A stretch of 64,000 bases of DNA from Comamonadaceae bacterium (GTDB lineage Bacteria; Pseudomonadota; Gammaproteobacteria; Burkholderiales; Burkholderiaceae_C), in contig CANFWV010000001.1 of assembly GCA_947450695.1 (NCBI GenBank), positions 62,001 to 126,000 of the forward strand, given 5' to 3'. Positions 33,371 through 43,694 of the stretch are shown in pieces. Made by a program: the position numbers and the translations under genes. A model generated the notes under the pieces. It saw nothing but the letters and a program-made list of their open reading frames with translations, was not told the origin of the DNA and did no database searches. Position 1 is the first letter of the stretch, and the number at the start of each line of letters is the position of its first letter.

Positions 33371-35194
33371 TTAACGACCAAAGCGCTTGCGATCGCTTTC
33401 TGTCAGGTAACGCTTGCGCAGACGAATCGACTTCGGTGTGATTTCAACCAGCTCGTCGTCCTCAATGAACTCAACGCCATATTCCAGTGTGCATTCAATC
33501 GGTGGCGTGATCTTGATCGCGTCTTCTTTGCCGGATACGCGGAAGTTGGTCAACTGCTTGGTACGCGTGGCGTTGACCACCAGATCGTTGTCACGGCTGT
33601 GGATACCCACAATCATGCCTTCATATACGGGATCGTTGGCCTTGACGAACATACGACCACGGTCATCCAGCTTGCCCAGTGCGTAGGTGAAAATTTCACC
33701 CGCGTCCATGGAAATCAGCACACCATTTTTACGGCCACCGATGTCGCCTTTGTGCGGCTCATAGCAGTCGAAAATGTTGGCGATCAAGCCAGAACCGCGT
33801 GTCAAGTTCAGGAATTCGTTGGTAAAGCCGATTAGGCCACGGGCCGGAATGCGGTATTCCAAACGAACACGGCCACGGCCGTCAGATTCCATGTTGACCA
33901 GGTCACCCTTGCGCTCGCCCAGGGCTTGCATCACGCCACCTTGGTGGGTTTCTTCGATGTCAGCGGTAACCAATTCGATCGGCTCCCACTTTTCGCCGTT
34001 GACTTCTTTGATCACCACGCGTGGCTTGGAGACGGCCATCTCGAAGCCTTCACGGCGCATGTTTTCCAACAAAATAGTCAAGTGCAATTCACCGCGACCC
34101 ATGACTTCGAAGATACCTTCTTCGTCGGTTTCTTTGACCCGCAAAGCGACGTTGTGTTGGAGTTCTTTTTGCAGACGGTCCCAGATCTGACGGCTGGTGA
34201 CGTACTTGCCTTCGCGCCCGGCCAATGGGCTGGTGTTGACACAGAAGTTCATCGTCAGGGTGGGCTCGTCAACCTTCAGCATCGGCAGCGGCATCGGATT
34301 CACTGGATCGGTGATGGTCACACCAATACCAATGTCATTGATACCGTTGATCAGCACGATTTCGCCAGGGCCGGCTTCAGTCGCCTGCACGCGCTCCAAG
34401 CCTTGAAAAGTTAGCACTTGGTTGATACGACCTTTGATGGCTTTACCGTCCGGGCCGTCCATCACAACGACGTCCATCATCGGCTTGATCGTGCCTTGCT
34501 TGATACGGCCAACACCGATACGACCGACGAATGTCGAAAAGTCAAGGGCGGAAATTTGCAATTGCAATGGAGCTGCAGGGTCACCAGATTGCGCTGGCAC
34601 ATGCTTCAGCACAGTGTCGAACAGGGCCGACATATCTGGACCCCACTGTTCACCAGGTGCGCCCTCTTCCATCGACGACCAGCCATTGATGCCAGAGGCG
34701 TAAACGACTGGGAAATCCAGCTGTTCATCAGTGGCGCCGAGCTTGTCGAACAGATCGAATGCCGCGTTGACGACGAAGTCAGGACGAGCGCCTGGCTTGT
34801 CCACTTTGTTCACCACCAAAATTGGCTTGAGGCCGAGGGCCAAAGCCTTTTTGGTCACGAAACGCGTTTGCGGCATCGGGCCTTCTTGCGCGTCAATCAG
34901 CAATACAACGCCGTCAACCATCGACAAAGCGCGTTCGACTTCACCACCGAAGTCAGCGTGGCCCGGGGTGTCGACGATGTTGATGTGCGTGCCTTTCCAA
35001 GTCACAGCGCAGTTTTTGGCCAGAATCGTTATGCCACGTTCTTTTTCAATGGCGTTGTTGTCCATCACTGTGTCGACGACTTTTTCGTGATCGGCGAAGG
35101 TGCCGGACTGACGCAGCAGTTGGTCGACCATGGTGGTCTTACCATGGTCGACGTGGGCGATGATGGCGATGTTACGGATCTGTTTATGACTCAT
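33371..35194 (-). CDS. typA: Ribosome-associated GTPase TypA/BipA
   Basis: This 607-residue translational GTPase of the elongation factor family helps 50S subunit maturation, notably at low temperature or under stress. G motifs are AHVDHGKTTMVDQLL (residues 14-28), the DTPGHADFGGEVERAL switch II segment and NKVDKPGARP. EF-G-like domains III and V follow (VMGRGELHLTILLENMRREG), and the C-terminal domain ends LRKRYLTESDRKRFGR, as in BipA. Length is normal. It follows truB by 54 bases in the same direction. Confidence 0.96.
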   Translation of the reverse strand: MSHKQIRNIAIIAHVDHGKTTMVDQLLRQSGTFADHEKVVDTVMDNNAIEKERGITILAKNCAVTWKGTHINIVDTPGHADFGGEVERALSMVDGVVLLIDAQEGPMPQTRFVTKKALALGLKPILVVNKVDKPGARPDFVVNAAFDLFDKLGATDEQLDFPVVYASGINGWSSMEEGAPGEQWGPDMSALFDTVLKHVPAQSGDPAAPLQLQISALDFSTFVGRIGVGRIKQGTIKPMMDVVVMDGPDGKAIKGRINQVLTFQGLERVQATEAGPGEIVLINGINDIGIGVTITDPVNPMPLPMLKVDEPTLTMNFCVNTSPLAGREGKYVTSRQIWDRLQKELQHNVALRVKETDEEGIFEVMGRGELHLTILLENMRREGFEMAVSKPRVVIKEVNGEKWEPIELVTADIEETHQGGVMQALGERKGDLVNMESDGRGRVRLEYRIPARGLIGFTNEFLNLTRGSGLIANIFDCYEPHKGDIGGRKNGVLISMDAGEIFTYALGKLDDRGRMFVKANDPVYEGMIVGIHSRDNDLVVNATRTKQLTNFRVSGKEDAIKITPPIECTLEYGVEFIEDDELVEITPKSIRLRKRYLTESDRKRFGR

Positions 35195-35248
35195 GGTGGG
35201 CTTTCTAAAACTTCAAAAACTTTTTTGTCTGGACGGTCTGTTGAAACA

Positions 35249-36301
35249 TCAAGGCAAGGCTGGGGGCTCATCGGAATGAAGCGCTGGACCAGCCGATGCT
35301 GAGGTTGCACTGCCAATGGCGGCGCTTTCCAGCATGTCCTGTACTTCAATGGGGCTGAGCAAACGCTCAGGAATCAACTCGTTGGCGGTCACATGGGCCG
35401 TGCCTAAAAATACGTGCGGGTCGCTACCAAAAACTTGCACTAAAGGCTGGTTTTCGGCAATGTGTGGGCCCCATTGGCCTGCTTCGCCACGGCGAGGCAG
35501 GCCGCTCAAAAATCGGCTGGCGTTAGGAGCATCTAGTCTGACCGATGGTGCGGAGGAGACCAGCGACTGCGGAGGCAACAGGCAAGCATCACGTTCGGCT
35601 TCGTTCATGGCCTCAAGAGCAGGCAAGCTGACACACTGGTTGGCCACGTAGCCACCAGTTTCTATCCGCCGCAAAAACCCGAGGTGCGCGCCGCAACCAA
35701 TGGCTTCGCCAATGTCTTCACCGAGCGTGCGAATGTAAGTTCCCTTGCTGCAGCGCACGATGATGCGAATGGCCGCAGGTGCGCGGTCGTCATCGGCGGA
35801 TGACATGTGAAGATCGTGAATCAGGATATGCCGTGGCTCACGCTCAACCTCTTTACCAGCCCGTGCGTATTCGTAAAGTGCCTTACCGTCTTTTTTTAGC
35901 GCCGAATACATCGGTGGAATTTGGGCCTGAGGGCCACTGAATTTCGCGGTCAACTTCTCAAGCAAGTCGGCGGTGATCTCGGGCACCACACGGGTTTCAA
36001 TAACGTCGCCTTCAGCATCTGCGGTGGTGGTTTTTTGACCCAGCAGCAAAACTGCTTCATAGGTCTTGTCGGCCTCCAACTGCATCTGACTGAACTTGGT
36101 CGCTGCCCCAAAGCATAGCGGTAAAACGCCCGTCGCCAACGGATCAAGCGTGCCAGTATGGCCGGCTTTTTCGGCGCGCATTAACCACTTGGCCTTTTGC
36201 AAGGCTTGATTACTCGACAGCCCTATCGGCTTGTCGAGCAGCAGCACGCCATGCACGGGACGTCGCTTAATTTTCTGGCGGGGACTTGATGTTTGCGTCA
36301 T
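35249..36301 (-). CDS. truB: tRNA pseudouridine-55 synthase
   Basis: TruB makes the T-loop pseudouridine at position 55 of elongator tRNAs. The 350-residue protein has the catalytic aspartate in HTGTLDPLATGVLPLCFG (Asp about 52), the SKGTYIRTLGEDIG motif (about 185) and the RRPVHGVLLLDKPIGLSSNQ start. The C-terminal PUA-like part is followed by a low-complexity, Ala/Ser-rich tail. It lies 87 bases downstream of rbfA in the nusA-infB operon, with a hairpin repeat in the gap. Confidence 0.95.
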   Translation of the reverse strand: MTQTSSPRQKIKRRPVHGVLLLDKPIGLSSNQALQKAKWLMRAEKAGHTGTLDPLATGVLPLCFGAATKFSQMQLEADKTYEAVLLLGQKTTTADAEGDVIETRVVPEITADLLEKLTAKFSGPQAQIPPMYSALKKDGKALYEYARAGKEVEREPRHILIHDLHMSSADDDRAPAAIRIIVRCSKGTYIRTLGEDIGEAIGCGAHLGFLRRIETGGYVANQCVSLPALEAMNEAERDACLLPPQSLVSSAPSVRLDAPNASRFLSGLPRRGEAGQWGPHIAENQPLVQVFGSDPHVFLGTAHVTANELIPERLLSPIEVQDMLESAAIGSATSASAGPALHSDEPPALP

Positions 36302-36308
36302 ATATATC

Positions 36309-36369
36309 GACAGGCTCGGCGGGCAGATTTATCTGCACGCTGGCTAGCACCGTTAACCCTGAGCCTGTC
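36309..36369. repeat. Inverted repeat with GACAGGCTC arms, candidate dispersed intergenic element
   Basis: GACAGGCTC (36309-36317) and GAGCCTGTC (36361-36369) are perfect nine-base inverted copies, with the internal perfect hairpin GCAGAT-TT-ATCTGC (36323-36336) between them. The right end in minus orientation reads TTTGACAGGCTCAGGGTTAACGG. From memory this resembles the TTCGACAGGCTCAGGGCGAACGG repeat scattered through many proteobacterial genomes. It fills the truB-rbfA gap. Confidence 0.6.
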
Positions 36370-36388
36370 AAAGGGCAACGGCGCTGGG

Positions 36389-36757
36389 TCAGTCGTCTTG
36401 AGCGCGAGAGGAAACAGCCTTGGCTATCAAGGCGTTCATATCAGAGGCACGTTCAGTCGTTCGGTCAAACAAGAAATGCAGTGTTGGCACAGTGTGGATC
36501 ATCAGTTTCTTGAACAAACCATTGCGCAAAAAACCTGCGGCTTGGTTCAAGGCTTCTTCACATTCTTTCGGGTCACCGACCAAGACACTGAAAAATATTT
36601 TGGCATGAGCGTAGTCAGGCGTCACTTCGACCGACTGCACCGTGACCATACCCACCCGCGGATCTTTCAACTCGCGCGCGATCAGTTCCGTCAGATCACG
36701 CTGAATCTGGTCGGCGACGCGAAAACCGCGGTTGGGGGTGGATGATTTCTTACGCAT
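36389..36757 (-). CDS. rbfA: Ribosome-binding factor A
   Basis: RbfA binds the 30S subunit near helix 1 of 16S rRNA and assists late maturation and cold adaptation. The 122-residue protein has a type II KH fold, with the conserved [25 protein letters not shown] near the N-terminus and a HAKIFFSVL strand (about 51-59), then [19 protein letters not shown]. It lies between infB and truB, as in nearly all proteobacteria. Confidence 0.95.
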   Translation of the reverse strand: MRKKSSTPNRGFRVADQIQRDLTELIARELKDPRVGMVTVQSVEVTPDYAHAKIFFSVLVGDPKECEEALNQAAGFLRNGLFKKLMIHTVPTLHFLFDRTTERASDMNALIAKAVSSRAQDD

Positions 36758-36790
36758 TTAAAAGATTCAAAATATTACCGGGAGGTGGTG

Positions 36791-36826
36791 ACGGTCTCAT
36801 GACAGTTCAAGCTGACACGAGACCGT
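36791..36826 (-). other. Stem-loop in the infB-rbfA gap
   Basis: ACGGTCTC (36791-36798) pairs perfectly with GAGACCGT (36819-36826) around a 20-base loop. It lies just after the infB stop inside the operon. No U-run follows on the minus strand, so processing, attenuation or mRNA stabilisation is more likely than full termination. Confidence 0.45.
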
Positions 36827-36840
36827 TGGCCGCTGTTGCT

Positions 36841-39762
36841 TTAGGCTTCGAGCGTCCTGGCGACTTCCCTGATTTCAAAGAACTCAAGAATATCGCCAAC
36901 TTGGATGTCGTTGTAGCCCTTGACGTTCAAGCCACACTCAAAGCCTTCTTTGACTTCGCGTGCATCGTCTTTGAAACGCTTGAGCGAGTCAAGTTCACCC
37001 GTGAAGATGACCACGTTTTCGCGCAAGATACGCAGACGCGCGTTGCGCCGAACGACACCGGCTGTGACCATACAACCGGCGATGGAACCGATCTTGCTGA
37101 CCTTGAAGACTTGACGAATCTCGGCATTGCCGATGACTTCTTCTTTCTTGTCTGGAGTCAGCATGCCCGACATCGCAGCACGCAGTTCGTCAACAGCGTC
37201 ATAAATGATGTTGTAGTAACGAATCTCAATGCCGTTGTTTTCGGCTTGTTTGCGCGCCTGCGCATCAGCGCGGGTATTGAAACCAATCAGCACCGCTTTG
37301 GAGGCAATCGCCAGGTTGACGTCCGACTCGGAGATGCCGCCAACAGCGGAGTACACCAATTGAACTTTGACCTCGTCGGTCGACAACTTAAGCAGCGACT
37401 GGGCCAAGGCTTCTTGCGAACCTTGCACGTCGGCTTTGATGATGATGGGCAACATCTTGACTTCGCCAGCCGACAAGTCCGAGAACATGTTCTCGAGCTT
37501 TGAAGCTTGTTGCTTGGCCAATTTGGTATTGCGGAACTTGCCGGCACGATAAGTCGCGATCTCTCGGGCACGACGCTCGTCGGTCATGACCATGAACTCG
37601 TCGCCCGCTTGCGGCACTTCAGTCAGACCTTGAATCTCGACCGGAATCGAAGGACCCGCAGTTTTGATGGTTTTGCCGTTTTCGTCCAGCATGGCGCGGA
37701 CACGACCAAAGGTCGAACCCGCCAGCACAACGTCACCCGCCTTCAGCGTACCGGACTGAACCAGCACGGTGGCCACCGGGCCGCGACCCTTATCGAGACG
37801 GGCTTCAATGACCAGGCCTTTGGCCAAAGCTTCAACCGGCGCACGCAATTCAAGCACCTCAGCTTGCAGCAGCACTTGCTCCAGCAGATCGTCAACACCG
37901 GCACCGGTGTGAGCTGAGACGCCCACAAAAGGCACGTCGCCGCCGAACTCTTCAGGGATAACTTCCTCCGTCACCAGTTCACCCTTGACTCGGTCAAGGT
38001 TGATGCCAGGCTTGTCGATCTTGTTGATGGCCACGACGATCGGAACACCAGCGGCTTTGGCGTGCTTGATAGCCTCACGGGTTTGCGGCATGACGCCGTC
38101 GTCCGCTGCGACCACCAGAATCACGATGTCAGTCGCTTGTGCGCCACGGGCACGCATGGCCGTGAAGGCCTCGTGTCCCGGCGTGTCCAAAAAGGACACC
38201 ATGCCGCGTGGCGTTTCCACATGGTAGGCGCCAATATGTTGAGTGATACCGCCAGCCTCGCCCGAGGCGACTTTGGCTTTGCGTATGTAGTCGAGCAATG
38301 AGGTTTTGCCATGGTCGACGTGACCCATGACGGTGACCACCGGTGCGCGCGGCAACGACTCGGCTTGTTGGCCTTGCACGTCTTCGTCGGTGAAAGCTTC
38401 CGGATCATCCAGCGCTGCCGTAACGGCTTTGTGACCCATTTCTTCCACCACGATCATGGCGGTGTCTTGGTCCAGCGGCTGGTTGATGGTGACCATCTGA
38501 CCGAGTTTCATCAGGTGTTTGATGACCTCGGATGATTTCACGCTCATCTTGTGAGCGAGTTCACCCACGGTAATGGTCTCGGGCACATGAACTTCAATGA
38601 CCTTGAATTCTGATGGGGCCACAAACGTCGACTCGGGACGTGCATCGCGGTCTGATGAGCGACGGCCACGAGGGCCACCACGGAAATTGCCACGACCTGG
38701 TGCGGAAGGCGCACCACGGGTTTTGAGTTCCGTCTTTTTCTTAGCGTCGTCTTTCCAAGTTGAAGACAAATTCTCCGACTTGACTTCTTTCTTGCCAGCA
38801 GCGCCTGGGGCAACTGGTGCGCCAGGCTTGACAGCGCCAGGCACCACGGCAGGCTTGTGCAGTGTTCCCTTGGCGGCGATTTTTGGATCGACGTGTGGCA
38901 CTAGAACACGCTTTGGCGCATTCATCATCGCGCGGATACCGGCCGCTTCAGCTTCGGCCTTTTTACGACGATCCTGGAAGTCTTGCACCTTGGCTGCATC
39001 CGCCTGTAATTCTGCGGTGGCCTTTGCTTTGACCGCGGCCTGCGCGGCAGTAACTTCCGCAGCTTTAGCCGCCTGAACTGCAGCAGCAGCATCAGTTGCA
39101 GCGGCTGCTGCGGCGGCGGCGGCGGCGTTTACAACGCTCTGGTCCGGAAACACCCGGGAACCCACAACCGGTTTGACGGCCTTGGACTTTTCAATTTTCT
39201 TAGCCTCGGCCAATTGCGCAGCCTCAGCTGCCGCCGCGGCTGCGGCTTGAGCAATCCGCTCGGCAGCAACACGCTCTAGTTCGCGAGCAGCTTCTTGTGC
39301 ATCACGCTGGCGGCATTTTTCGGCGAACTCTTCTTCTTCACGACGCAGCAACTCAGCGTGTTCTCGGGCTTCTTCCTCGCGACGCAGTAACTCAGCGTTC
39401 TCGATAACGGGCTCTTGAGGCGCCGGGGCAACCTCTTCAACTGCCGCATCGGAGCCGTCTTCACGCTTGACGAAGGTGCGTTTTTTGCGCACCTCGACTT
39501 GAATGGTCCGAGCACGACCGGTCGAGTCAGCTTGCTTGATCTCAGTGGTCGACTTCTTGACCAAGGTGATCTTTTTCCGCTCGGCTGTGGCTGTGCCGTG
39601 ACTGGCCTGCAAATAGCTCAGAAGCTTTTGCTTGTCGGCCTCGGACAAACGATCGCTGGCTTCTGCCTTGGCGACGCCGGCGCTGGTCAATTGCTCGATC
39701 AGTGTTGCGGTGGGTTTATTGAGTTCAGCTGCGAATTCAGCGACTGTAGTGGTACTGGACAT
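36841..39762 (-). CDS. infB: Translation initiation factor IF-2
   Basis: IF-2 delivers fMet-tRNA to the 30S subunit and promotes subunit joining. The 973-residue protein has an IF2-N module ([19 protein letters not shown]), a long Ala/Glu/Lys-rich linker (about 100-350) and a second IF2-N segment ([21 protein letters not shown]). The G domain follows ([16 protein letters not shown], about 475; NKIDKPGIN), then the C-terminal fMet-tRNA-binding domains. The linker contains a run of about ten alanines coded largely by a GCG/GCC-type triplet repeat near 39108-39128. It sits between nusA and rbfA. Confidence 0.96.
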   Translation of the reverse strand: MSSTTTVAEFAAELNKPTATLIEQLTSAGVAKAEASDRLSEADKQKLLSYLQASHGTATAERKKITLVKKSTTEIKQADSTGRARTIQVEVRKKRTFVKREDGSDAAVEEVAPAPQEPVIENAELLRREEEAREHAELLRREEEEFAEKCRQRDAQEAARELERVAAERIAQAAAAAAAEAAQLAEAKKIEKSKAVKPVVGSRVFPDQSVVNAAAAAAAAAATDAAAAVQAAKAAEVTAAQAAVKAKATAELQADAAKVQDFQDRRKKAEAEAAGIRAMMNAPKRVLVPHVDPKIAAKGTLHKPAVVPGAVKPGAPVAPGAAGKKEVKSENLSSTWKDDAKKKTELKTRGAPSAPGRGNFRGGPRGRRSSDRDARPESTFVAPSEFKVIEVHVPETITVGELAHKMSVKSSEVIKHLMKLGQMVTINQPLDQDTAMIVVEEMGHKAVTAALDDPEAFTDEDVQGQQAESLPRAPVVTVMGHVDHGKTSLLDYIRKAKVASGEAGGITQHIGAYHVETPRGMVSFLDTPGHEAFTAMRARGAQATDIVILVVAADDGVMPQTREAIKHAKAAGVPIVVAINKIDKPGINLDRVKGELVTEEVIPEEFGGDVPFVGVSAHTGAGVDDLLEQVLLQAEVLELRAPVEALAKGLVIEARLDKGRGPVATVLVQSGTLKAGDVVLAGSTFGRVRAMLDENGKTIKTAGPSIPVEIQGLTEVPQAGDEFMVMTDERRAREIATYRAGKFRNTKLAKQQASKLENMFSDLSAGEVKMLPIIIKADVQGSQEALAQSLLKLSTDEVKVQLVYSAVGGISESDVNLAIASKAVLIGFNTRADAQARKQAENNGIEIRYYNIIYDAVDELRAAMSGMLTPDKKEEVIGNAEIRQVFKVSKIGSIAGCMVTAGVVRRNARLRILRENVVIFTGELDSLKRFKDDAREVKEGFECGLNVKGYNDIQVGDILEFFEIREVARTLEA

Positions 39763-39789
39763 AATTAGGTTTCCGTGCGGCCTCCATGA

Positions 39790-41292
39790 TCATTGCTCTT
39801 GAGCAGCAGAGGTGTCATCGGTAAACCAATGGGCACGTGCGGTCATGATCAGGGCTGTGGCTTCGTCCGCAGACTGGCCAGTGATATCGGTAAGTTCGTC
39901 AACGGCCAGGTCGGCCAGATCGTCGCGGGTGTGAATACCCGACTCGCCCAACTTGGCAATCAACTCAGGTGTCAGACCTTCGACATCGCGCAGATTTTGC
40001 GAGACGGCTTCAGCATCTTCTTCCTTAGCGATTTCCATCGTCAGCAAGGCGTCTTTGGCGCGAGTGCGCAGTTCATTGACGGTATCTTCATCGAAAGATT
40101 CGATCTCAAGCATTTCCTGGATCGGCACATAGGCCACTTCTTCGAGGCTGGTGAATCCTTCAGAAATAAGGATGTCGGCGATCTCTTCGTCCACATCCAG
40201 CTTTTCCATGAACAGTTTGCGGCTGCTGTCAGACTCAGTAGCCTGCTTTTCAGCAGACTCGTCGGCCGTCATGATGTTGATCTTCCAGCCAGTCAGTTCA
40301 GCGGCAAGGCGAACGTTTTGTCCACCACGGCCAATTGATATGGCCAGATTTTCTTCATCGACCACCACATCCATGGCATGACGTTCTTCGTCCACCACGA
40401 TGGAGGAAACATTGGCCGGCGCCAGTGCGCCGATGACGAATTGAGCCGGATCCTCGCTCCAGAGCACGATGTCAACACGCTCACCAGCGAGCTCATTGGT
40501 AACGCCATTGACACGAGTCCCACGAACGCCAACACAAGTGCCGATCGGGTCGACTCGCTTGTCATGAGACAGAACGGCAATCTTGGCGCGTGAACCAGGG
40601 TCACGGGCGCAGGATTTAATTTCTAGCAAGCCTTGTTCAATTTCAGGCACTTCCTGACGGAAGAGCTCGATCATGTACTCAGGCGATGTGCGCGAAAGAA
40701 TGATGGGCGCACCGCGCAACGTCGTGTCGACCTCCATGATCATGGCCCGCACACGGTCACCCGAGCGAAGGTTTTCCTTAGGGATCATGTCGCTGCGACG
40801 CAAACGGCCTTCAACGCGGCCGGACTCGACAATGATGTCGCCCTTGTCCATGCGCTTGACGGTGCCAACGAAAATTTTCTCGCCGCGCGACATGAAGTCG
40901 TTCAGCAACATTTCACGCTCAGCGTCGCGGATTTTTTGCAAGATCACCTGCTTGGCAGCTTGCGCGCCAATGCGGCCGATCGGCAGGCTTTCGACGGGTT
41001 TTTCGATGTAATCGCCTTCTTCGATGTCCGCGATTTCATCGCGTGCATCGCTGACCAGCTCTTCACCCTCTGGGTTTTGCAGGCCAGCTTCGTCAGGCAC
41101 AACAAGCCAACGGCGGAAGGTTTCATAAACGCCGCTATCGCGGTCCACGGCGACGCGGATGTCCACGCCTTCGGGATAGACCTTCTTGGTGGCCGAAGCG
41201 AGCGCGAGCTCGACGGCACCAAAAACGACGTCACGTTCAACATTCTTCTCACGCGATATGGCATCAACCAACATCAACAGTTCGCGATTCAT
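39790..41292 (-). CDS. nusA: Transcription termination/antitermination factor NusA
   Basis: NusA binds RNA polymerase and modulates pausing, termination and antitermination. The 500-residue protein has the N-terminal polymerase-binding domain ([21 protein letters not shown]), an S1 domain ([19 protein letters not shown], about 135), KH domains ([41 protein letters not shown]) and two C-terminal acidic helix-hairpin-helix repeats (about 365-490), the E. coli-type arrangement. It lies 27 bases upstream of infB and 24 bases downstream of rimP. Confidence 0.97.
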   Translation of the reverse strand: MNRELLMLVDAISREKNVERDVVFGAVELALASATKKVYPEGVDIRVAVDRDSGVYETFRRWLVVPDEAGLQNPEGEELVSDARDEIADIEEGDYIEKPVESLPIGRIGAQAAKQVILQKIRDAEREMLLNDFMSRGEKIFVGTVKRMDKGDIIVESGRVEGRLRRSDMIPKENLRSGDRVRAMIMEVDTTLRGAPIILSRTSPEYMIELFRQEVPEIEQGLLEIKSCARDPGSRAKIAVLSHDKRVDPIGTCVGVRGTRVNGVTNELAGERVDIVLWSEDPAQFVIGALAPANVSSIVVDEERHAMDVVVDEENLAISIGRGGQNVRLAAELTGWKINIMTADESAEKQATESDSSRKLFMEKLDVDEEIADILISEGFTSLEEVAYVPIQEMLEIESFDEDTVNELRTRAKDALLTMEIAKEEDAEAVSQNLRDVEGLTPELIAKLGESGIHTRDDLADLAVDELTDITGQSADEATALIMTARAHWFTDDTSAAQEQ

Positions 41293-41315
41293 TTCACAAG
41301 CCTGCCTTTCTCTTA

Positions 41316-41912
41316 TTACTCAGTCTGTTTATCTACAGGTGGAACGCTTTTGGGTCGGCGTCCCTTGAAGTCCACCACAGGCGCCAAACGCGCTTGGGCA
41401 ATTTCGTCAAGCGTGAAGCCCAGCGCTTGTAAAGGCGCGGGAATTCTGTGCTTGCTCACTTTTTGTCCTGGCTTGACATCGGGTTCTTCAGCCCAAACGA
41501 TCTGCCAGCCAGCTTCAACACGCTCTAGCGTGCCGCGAAATTTCTTGCGATTGGCCGACACCACCGATCCCGCACTAGCGGCGACACCAATCGGTGCCTT
41601 CAAAGTGATATCAATCAAGTCACCGAGAAAACGCTCAAAATCTTTTTCAGTCCGCAGCGGCCTGTCGATTCCGGGCGAGCTGACCTCCAACCGGGAATAT
41701 TCAGTACCTTCAACTTCCAGCACAAACTGGAGTTGGCGAGTGACTTTTTCGCAATCTTCTGCATTGATATGCTGCTCGGCACCAGGGGCTGTGCCCAACA
41801 GATAAGGCATGTCAATCGTCACGCGCAGCAAACCGCCGGTCGTGCGCTCAATGTCAACCAGCTCGTACCCAAGCCCGGTCACAGTTTGACTAATCGTGTC
41901 GTGTAAAGCCAT
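41316..41912 (-). CDS. rimP: Ribosome maturation factor RimP
   Basis: RimP is needed for 30S subunit maturation. The 198-residue protein shows the [19 protein letters not shown] segment (about 16-34), [19 protein letters not shown] and the invariant [15 protein letters not shown] motif (about 72-86), with a C-terminal SH3-like domain. It is somewhat longer than usual owing to a basic tail ([15 protein letters not shown]). It is the first gene of the rimP-nusA-infB-rbfA-truB-typA cluster; a strong terminator of the preceding transporter operon lies only about 40 bases upstream. Confidence 0.95.
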   Translation of the reverse strand: MALHDTISQTVTGLGYELVDIERTTGGLLRVTIDMPYLLGTAPGAEQHINAEDCEKVTRQLQFVLEVEGTEYSRLEVSSPGIDRPLRTEKDFERFLGDLIDITLKAPIGVAASAGSVVSANRKKFRGTLERVEAGWQIVWAEEPDVKPGQKVSKHRIPAPLQALGFTLDEIAQARLAPVVDFKGRRPKSVPPVDKQTE

Positions 41913-41952
41913 TCAGTTTCTAAAACTCATCCACAGTGCAAAAACAAACGCC

Positions 41953-41986
41953 CAAAAAAAATGGGCGGTGAAAACCCGCCCATTTG
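41953..41986 (-). terminator. Strong intrinsic terminator of the yej-type operon
   Basis: AAATGGGCGG (41960-41969) and CCGCCCATTT (41977-41986) form a perfect ten-base-pair stem with a seven-base loop. On the minus strand the stem is followed directly by eight U residues. It would end transcription coming from the peptide transporter genes before rimP. Confidence 0.9.
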
Positions 41987-42062
41987 GTCGTGAAGCCGGT
42001 ATTGTAGCCTCAGGTCTTGCCCTCTGCAAACAAAACTCGTGCCAAACGCGGTGCTTTTTGCC

Positions 42063-43694
42063 TCATGACGTGGTTTGCGTCACCAGTAACCGTGTGTAAG
42101 GGTGTTGTGGCGACGACAGTACCTGGTCGACCGGACCCGATTCGAGCACTTCACCACTTTGCATGACCAGTACATCGTGCGCCATGGCACGAATCACATC
42201 GACATCGTGGGTGATGAGCAAATAACTCAAACCACGCTCCCGTTGTAAGCGCTGAAGCAATTCCAGCACCTGCTTTTGGACGGTCACGTCAAGTGCGCTG
42301 GTGGGCTCATCCAACACCAAGATGTCGGGTTCGACCATCAAAGCCCGGGCGATCGCCACGCGCTGGCGTTGGCCCCCCGAAAACTCATGTGGATAGCGTT
42401 GCAACAGCAGCGGGAATTGGGCTTCGGTCATGCCCACGTCGAACAACGCTTTGACCACCTGCGGGTATCTCTGCGAAACCGATAGCTGAGGCTGATGCAC
42501 GCGCAGGCCTTCGCCGACTATTTCCTCAATGGTCATGCGCGGTGATAGCGACGAAAAAGGATCTTGAAAAACCACTTGTACCGAACCCCGTATGGCTTTG
42601 TTGTTGGCGGCATCGCGGCCCCAGGTTTTACCGACCAGTTGCAGTTCGCCGTGACTCGGGTGCAAGCCCAAGACGGCCAACGCTAACGTTGATTTCCCGG
42701 AACCCGACTCCCCAATCACCCCGAGGGTTCGGCCTTTGGCGATGCTGAAAGTAGCCGAATGAACGGCGACAAACTCCCCTTTTTTGAACCAGCCGCGAAA
42801 GCCGGCGATGGGCACCGGATAGCTGACGCGCAAGTTTTGACTCTGCATCACGGTTGAGGATGCGCCGTTGGGAAAAGTCTCCGTCACATCCCTGACTGGC
42901 CGGCTGTCCATCAATTTTCGGGTGTACGGGTGTTGTGGTTTGCTAAACACATCAGCGACAAGACCCTGCTCGACGATCACGCCGTTTTCCATGACAGCGA
43001 CTCGGTCTGCAAAACGCCGAACCAAGTTCAAGTCGTGCGTGATGAGTAGCACGGCCATGCCATTTTTCATTTGCAGCGCCGACAGCAAGTCCAAAATTTG
43101 ACTGCGCAAACTGACGTCCAGCGCCGTGGTCGGTTCGTCAGCCAGTAACAGCTTTGGCTGGCAAGCGAGCGCCATCGCGATCATGGCGCGCTGACGTTGG
43201 CCACCCGATAACTGGTGGGGAAAAGAATGGGAGCGGCGCCCTGCCTCGGGAATTCCGGTATCTGCCAGCAAGCCCACCGCGGCTTGATGCGCCTGTGCCG
43301 GACTCAGCCCTTCCTTCAGCTGCAGTACCTCCGCGATCTGATCGCCCACACTGAAGAGTGGGTTCAGCGCGGTCATGGGCTCCTGAAAAATCATCGCGAT
43401 GTCGCGACCGCGGACCGTCCGCAGGTCACGCTCTGGAAGCGCCAGAAGGTCAACTTGCGCAGTGCTTTTAGGCGCATGTTGGATGCCACGGAAAATCGCC
43501 TGCCCTGAAATTTGAGCGCCTTGCACCAAGCCCAACAAACTCAAAGCCGTCACGGTTTTACCTGAGCCTGATTCACCCACCAAGGCCAACTTTTCCCCGG
43601 CGGCAACAGAAAAGTCGATGCTGCGCACCACTTCTTTTCCGGCAAAAGAGACACGCAGCCCCTGAACATCCAATAAATTAGGCGAGCTCATCAT
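42063..43694 (-). CDS. yejF: Peptide ABC transporter ATP-binding protein with two ATPase modules (YejF-type)
   Basis: The 543-residue protein carries two full ABC ATPase modules. The first has Walker A GESGSGKTVTALSLLG (about residue 40), signature LSGGQRQR and Walker B LLLADEPTTALD. The second has GESGSGKSTLALAVLG (about 325), signature FSGGQRQR and ILVLDEPTSALD. Each ends with an oligopeptide-transporter C-terminal segment (HPYTRKLMDSRPV; HPYTRLLVTQ). This DppD-DppF fusion is typical of YejF, the ATPase of YejABEF, which imports oligopeptides and microcin C in E. coli. The ATG at 43694 overlaps the yejE stop; the ORF start at 43799 is too early. Confidence 0.9.
   Translation of the reverse strand: MMSSPNLLDVQGLRVSFAGKEVVRSIDFSVAAGEKLALVGESGSGKTVTALSLLGLVQGAQISGQAIFRGIQHAPKSTAQVDLLALPERDLRTVRGRDIAMIFQEPMTALNPLFSVGDQIAEVLQLKEGLSPAQAHQAAVGLLADTGIPEAGRRSHSFPHQLSGGQRQRAMIAMALACQPKLLLADEPTTALDVSLRSQILDLLSALQMKNGMAVLLITHDLNLVRRFADRVAVMENGVIVEQGLVADVFSKPQHPYTRKLMDSRPVRDVTETFPNGASSTVMQSQNLRVSYPVPIAGFRGWFKKGEFVAVHSATFSIAKGRTLGVIGESGSGKSTLALAVLGLHPSHGELQLVGKTWGRDAANNKAIRGSVQVVFQDPFSSLSPRMTIEEIVGEGLRVHQPQLSVSQRYPQVVKALFDVGMTEAQFPLLLQRYPHEFSGGQRQRVAIARALMVEPDILVLDEPTSALDVTVQKQVLELLQRLQRERGLSYLLITHDVDVIRAMAHDVLVMQSGEVLESGPVDQVLSSPQHPYTRLLVTQTTS

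Noticed and set aside
34418-35302. 294-codon plus-strand ORF
   Set aside because: It is antisense to typA and has no domain content.
40633-41805. 390-codon plus-strand ORF
   Set aside because: It is antisense to nusA and rimP, both certain genes; a shadow ORF.
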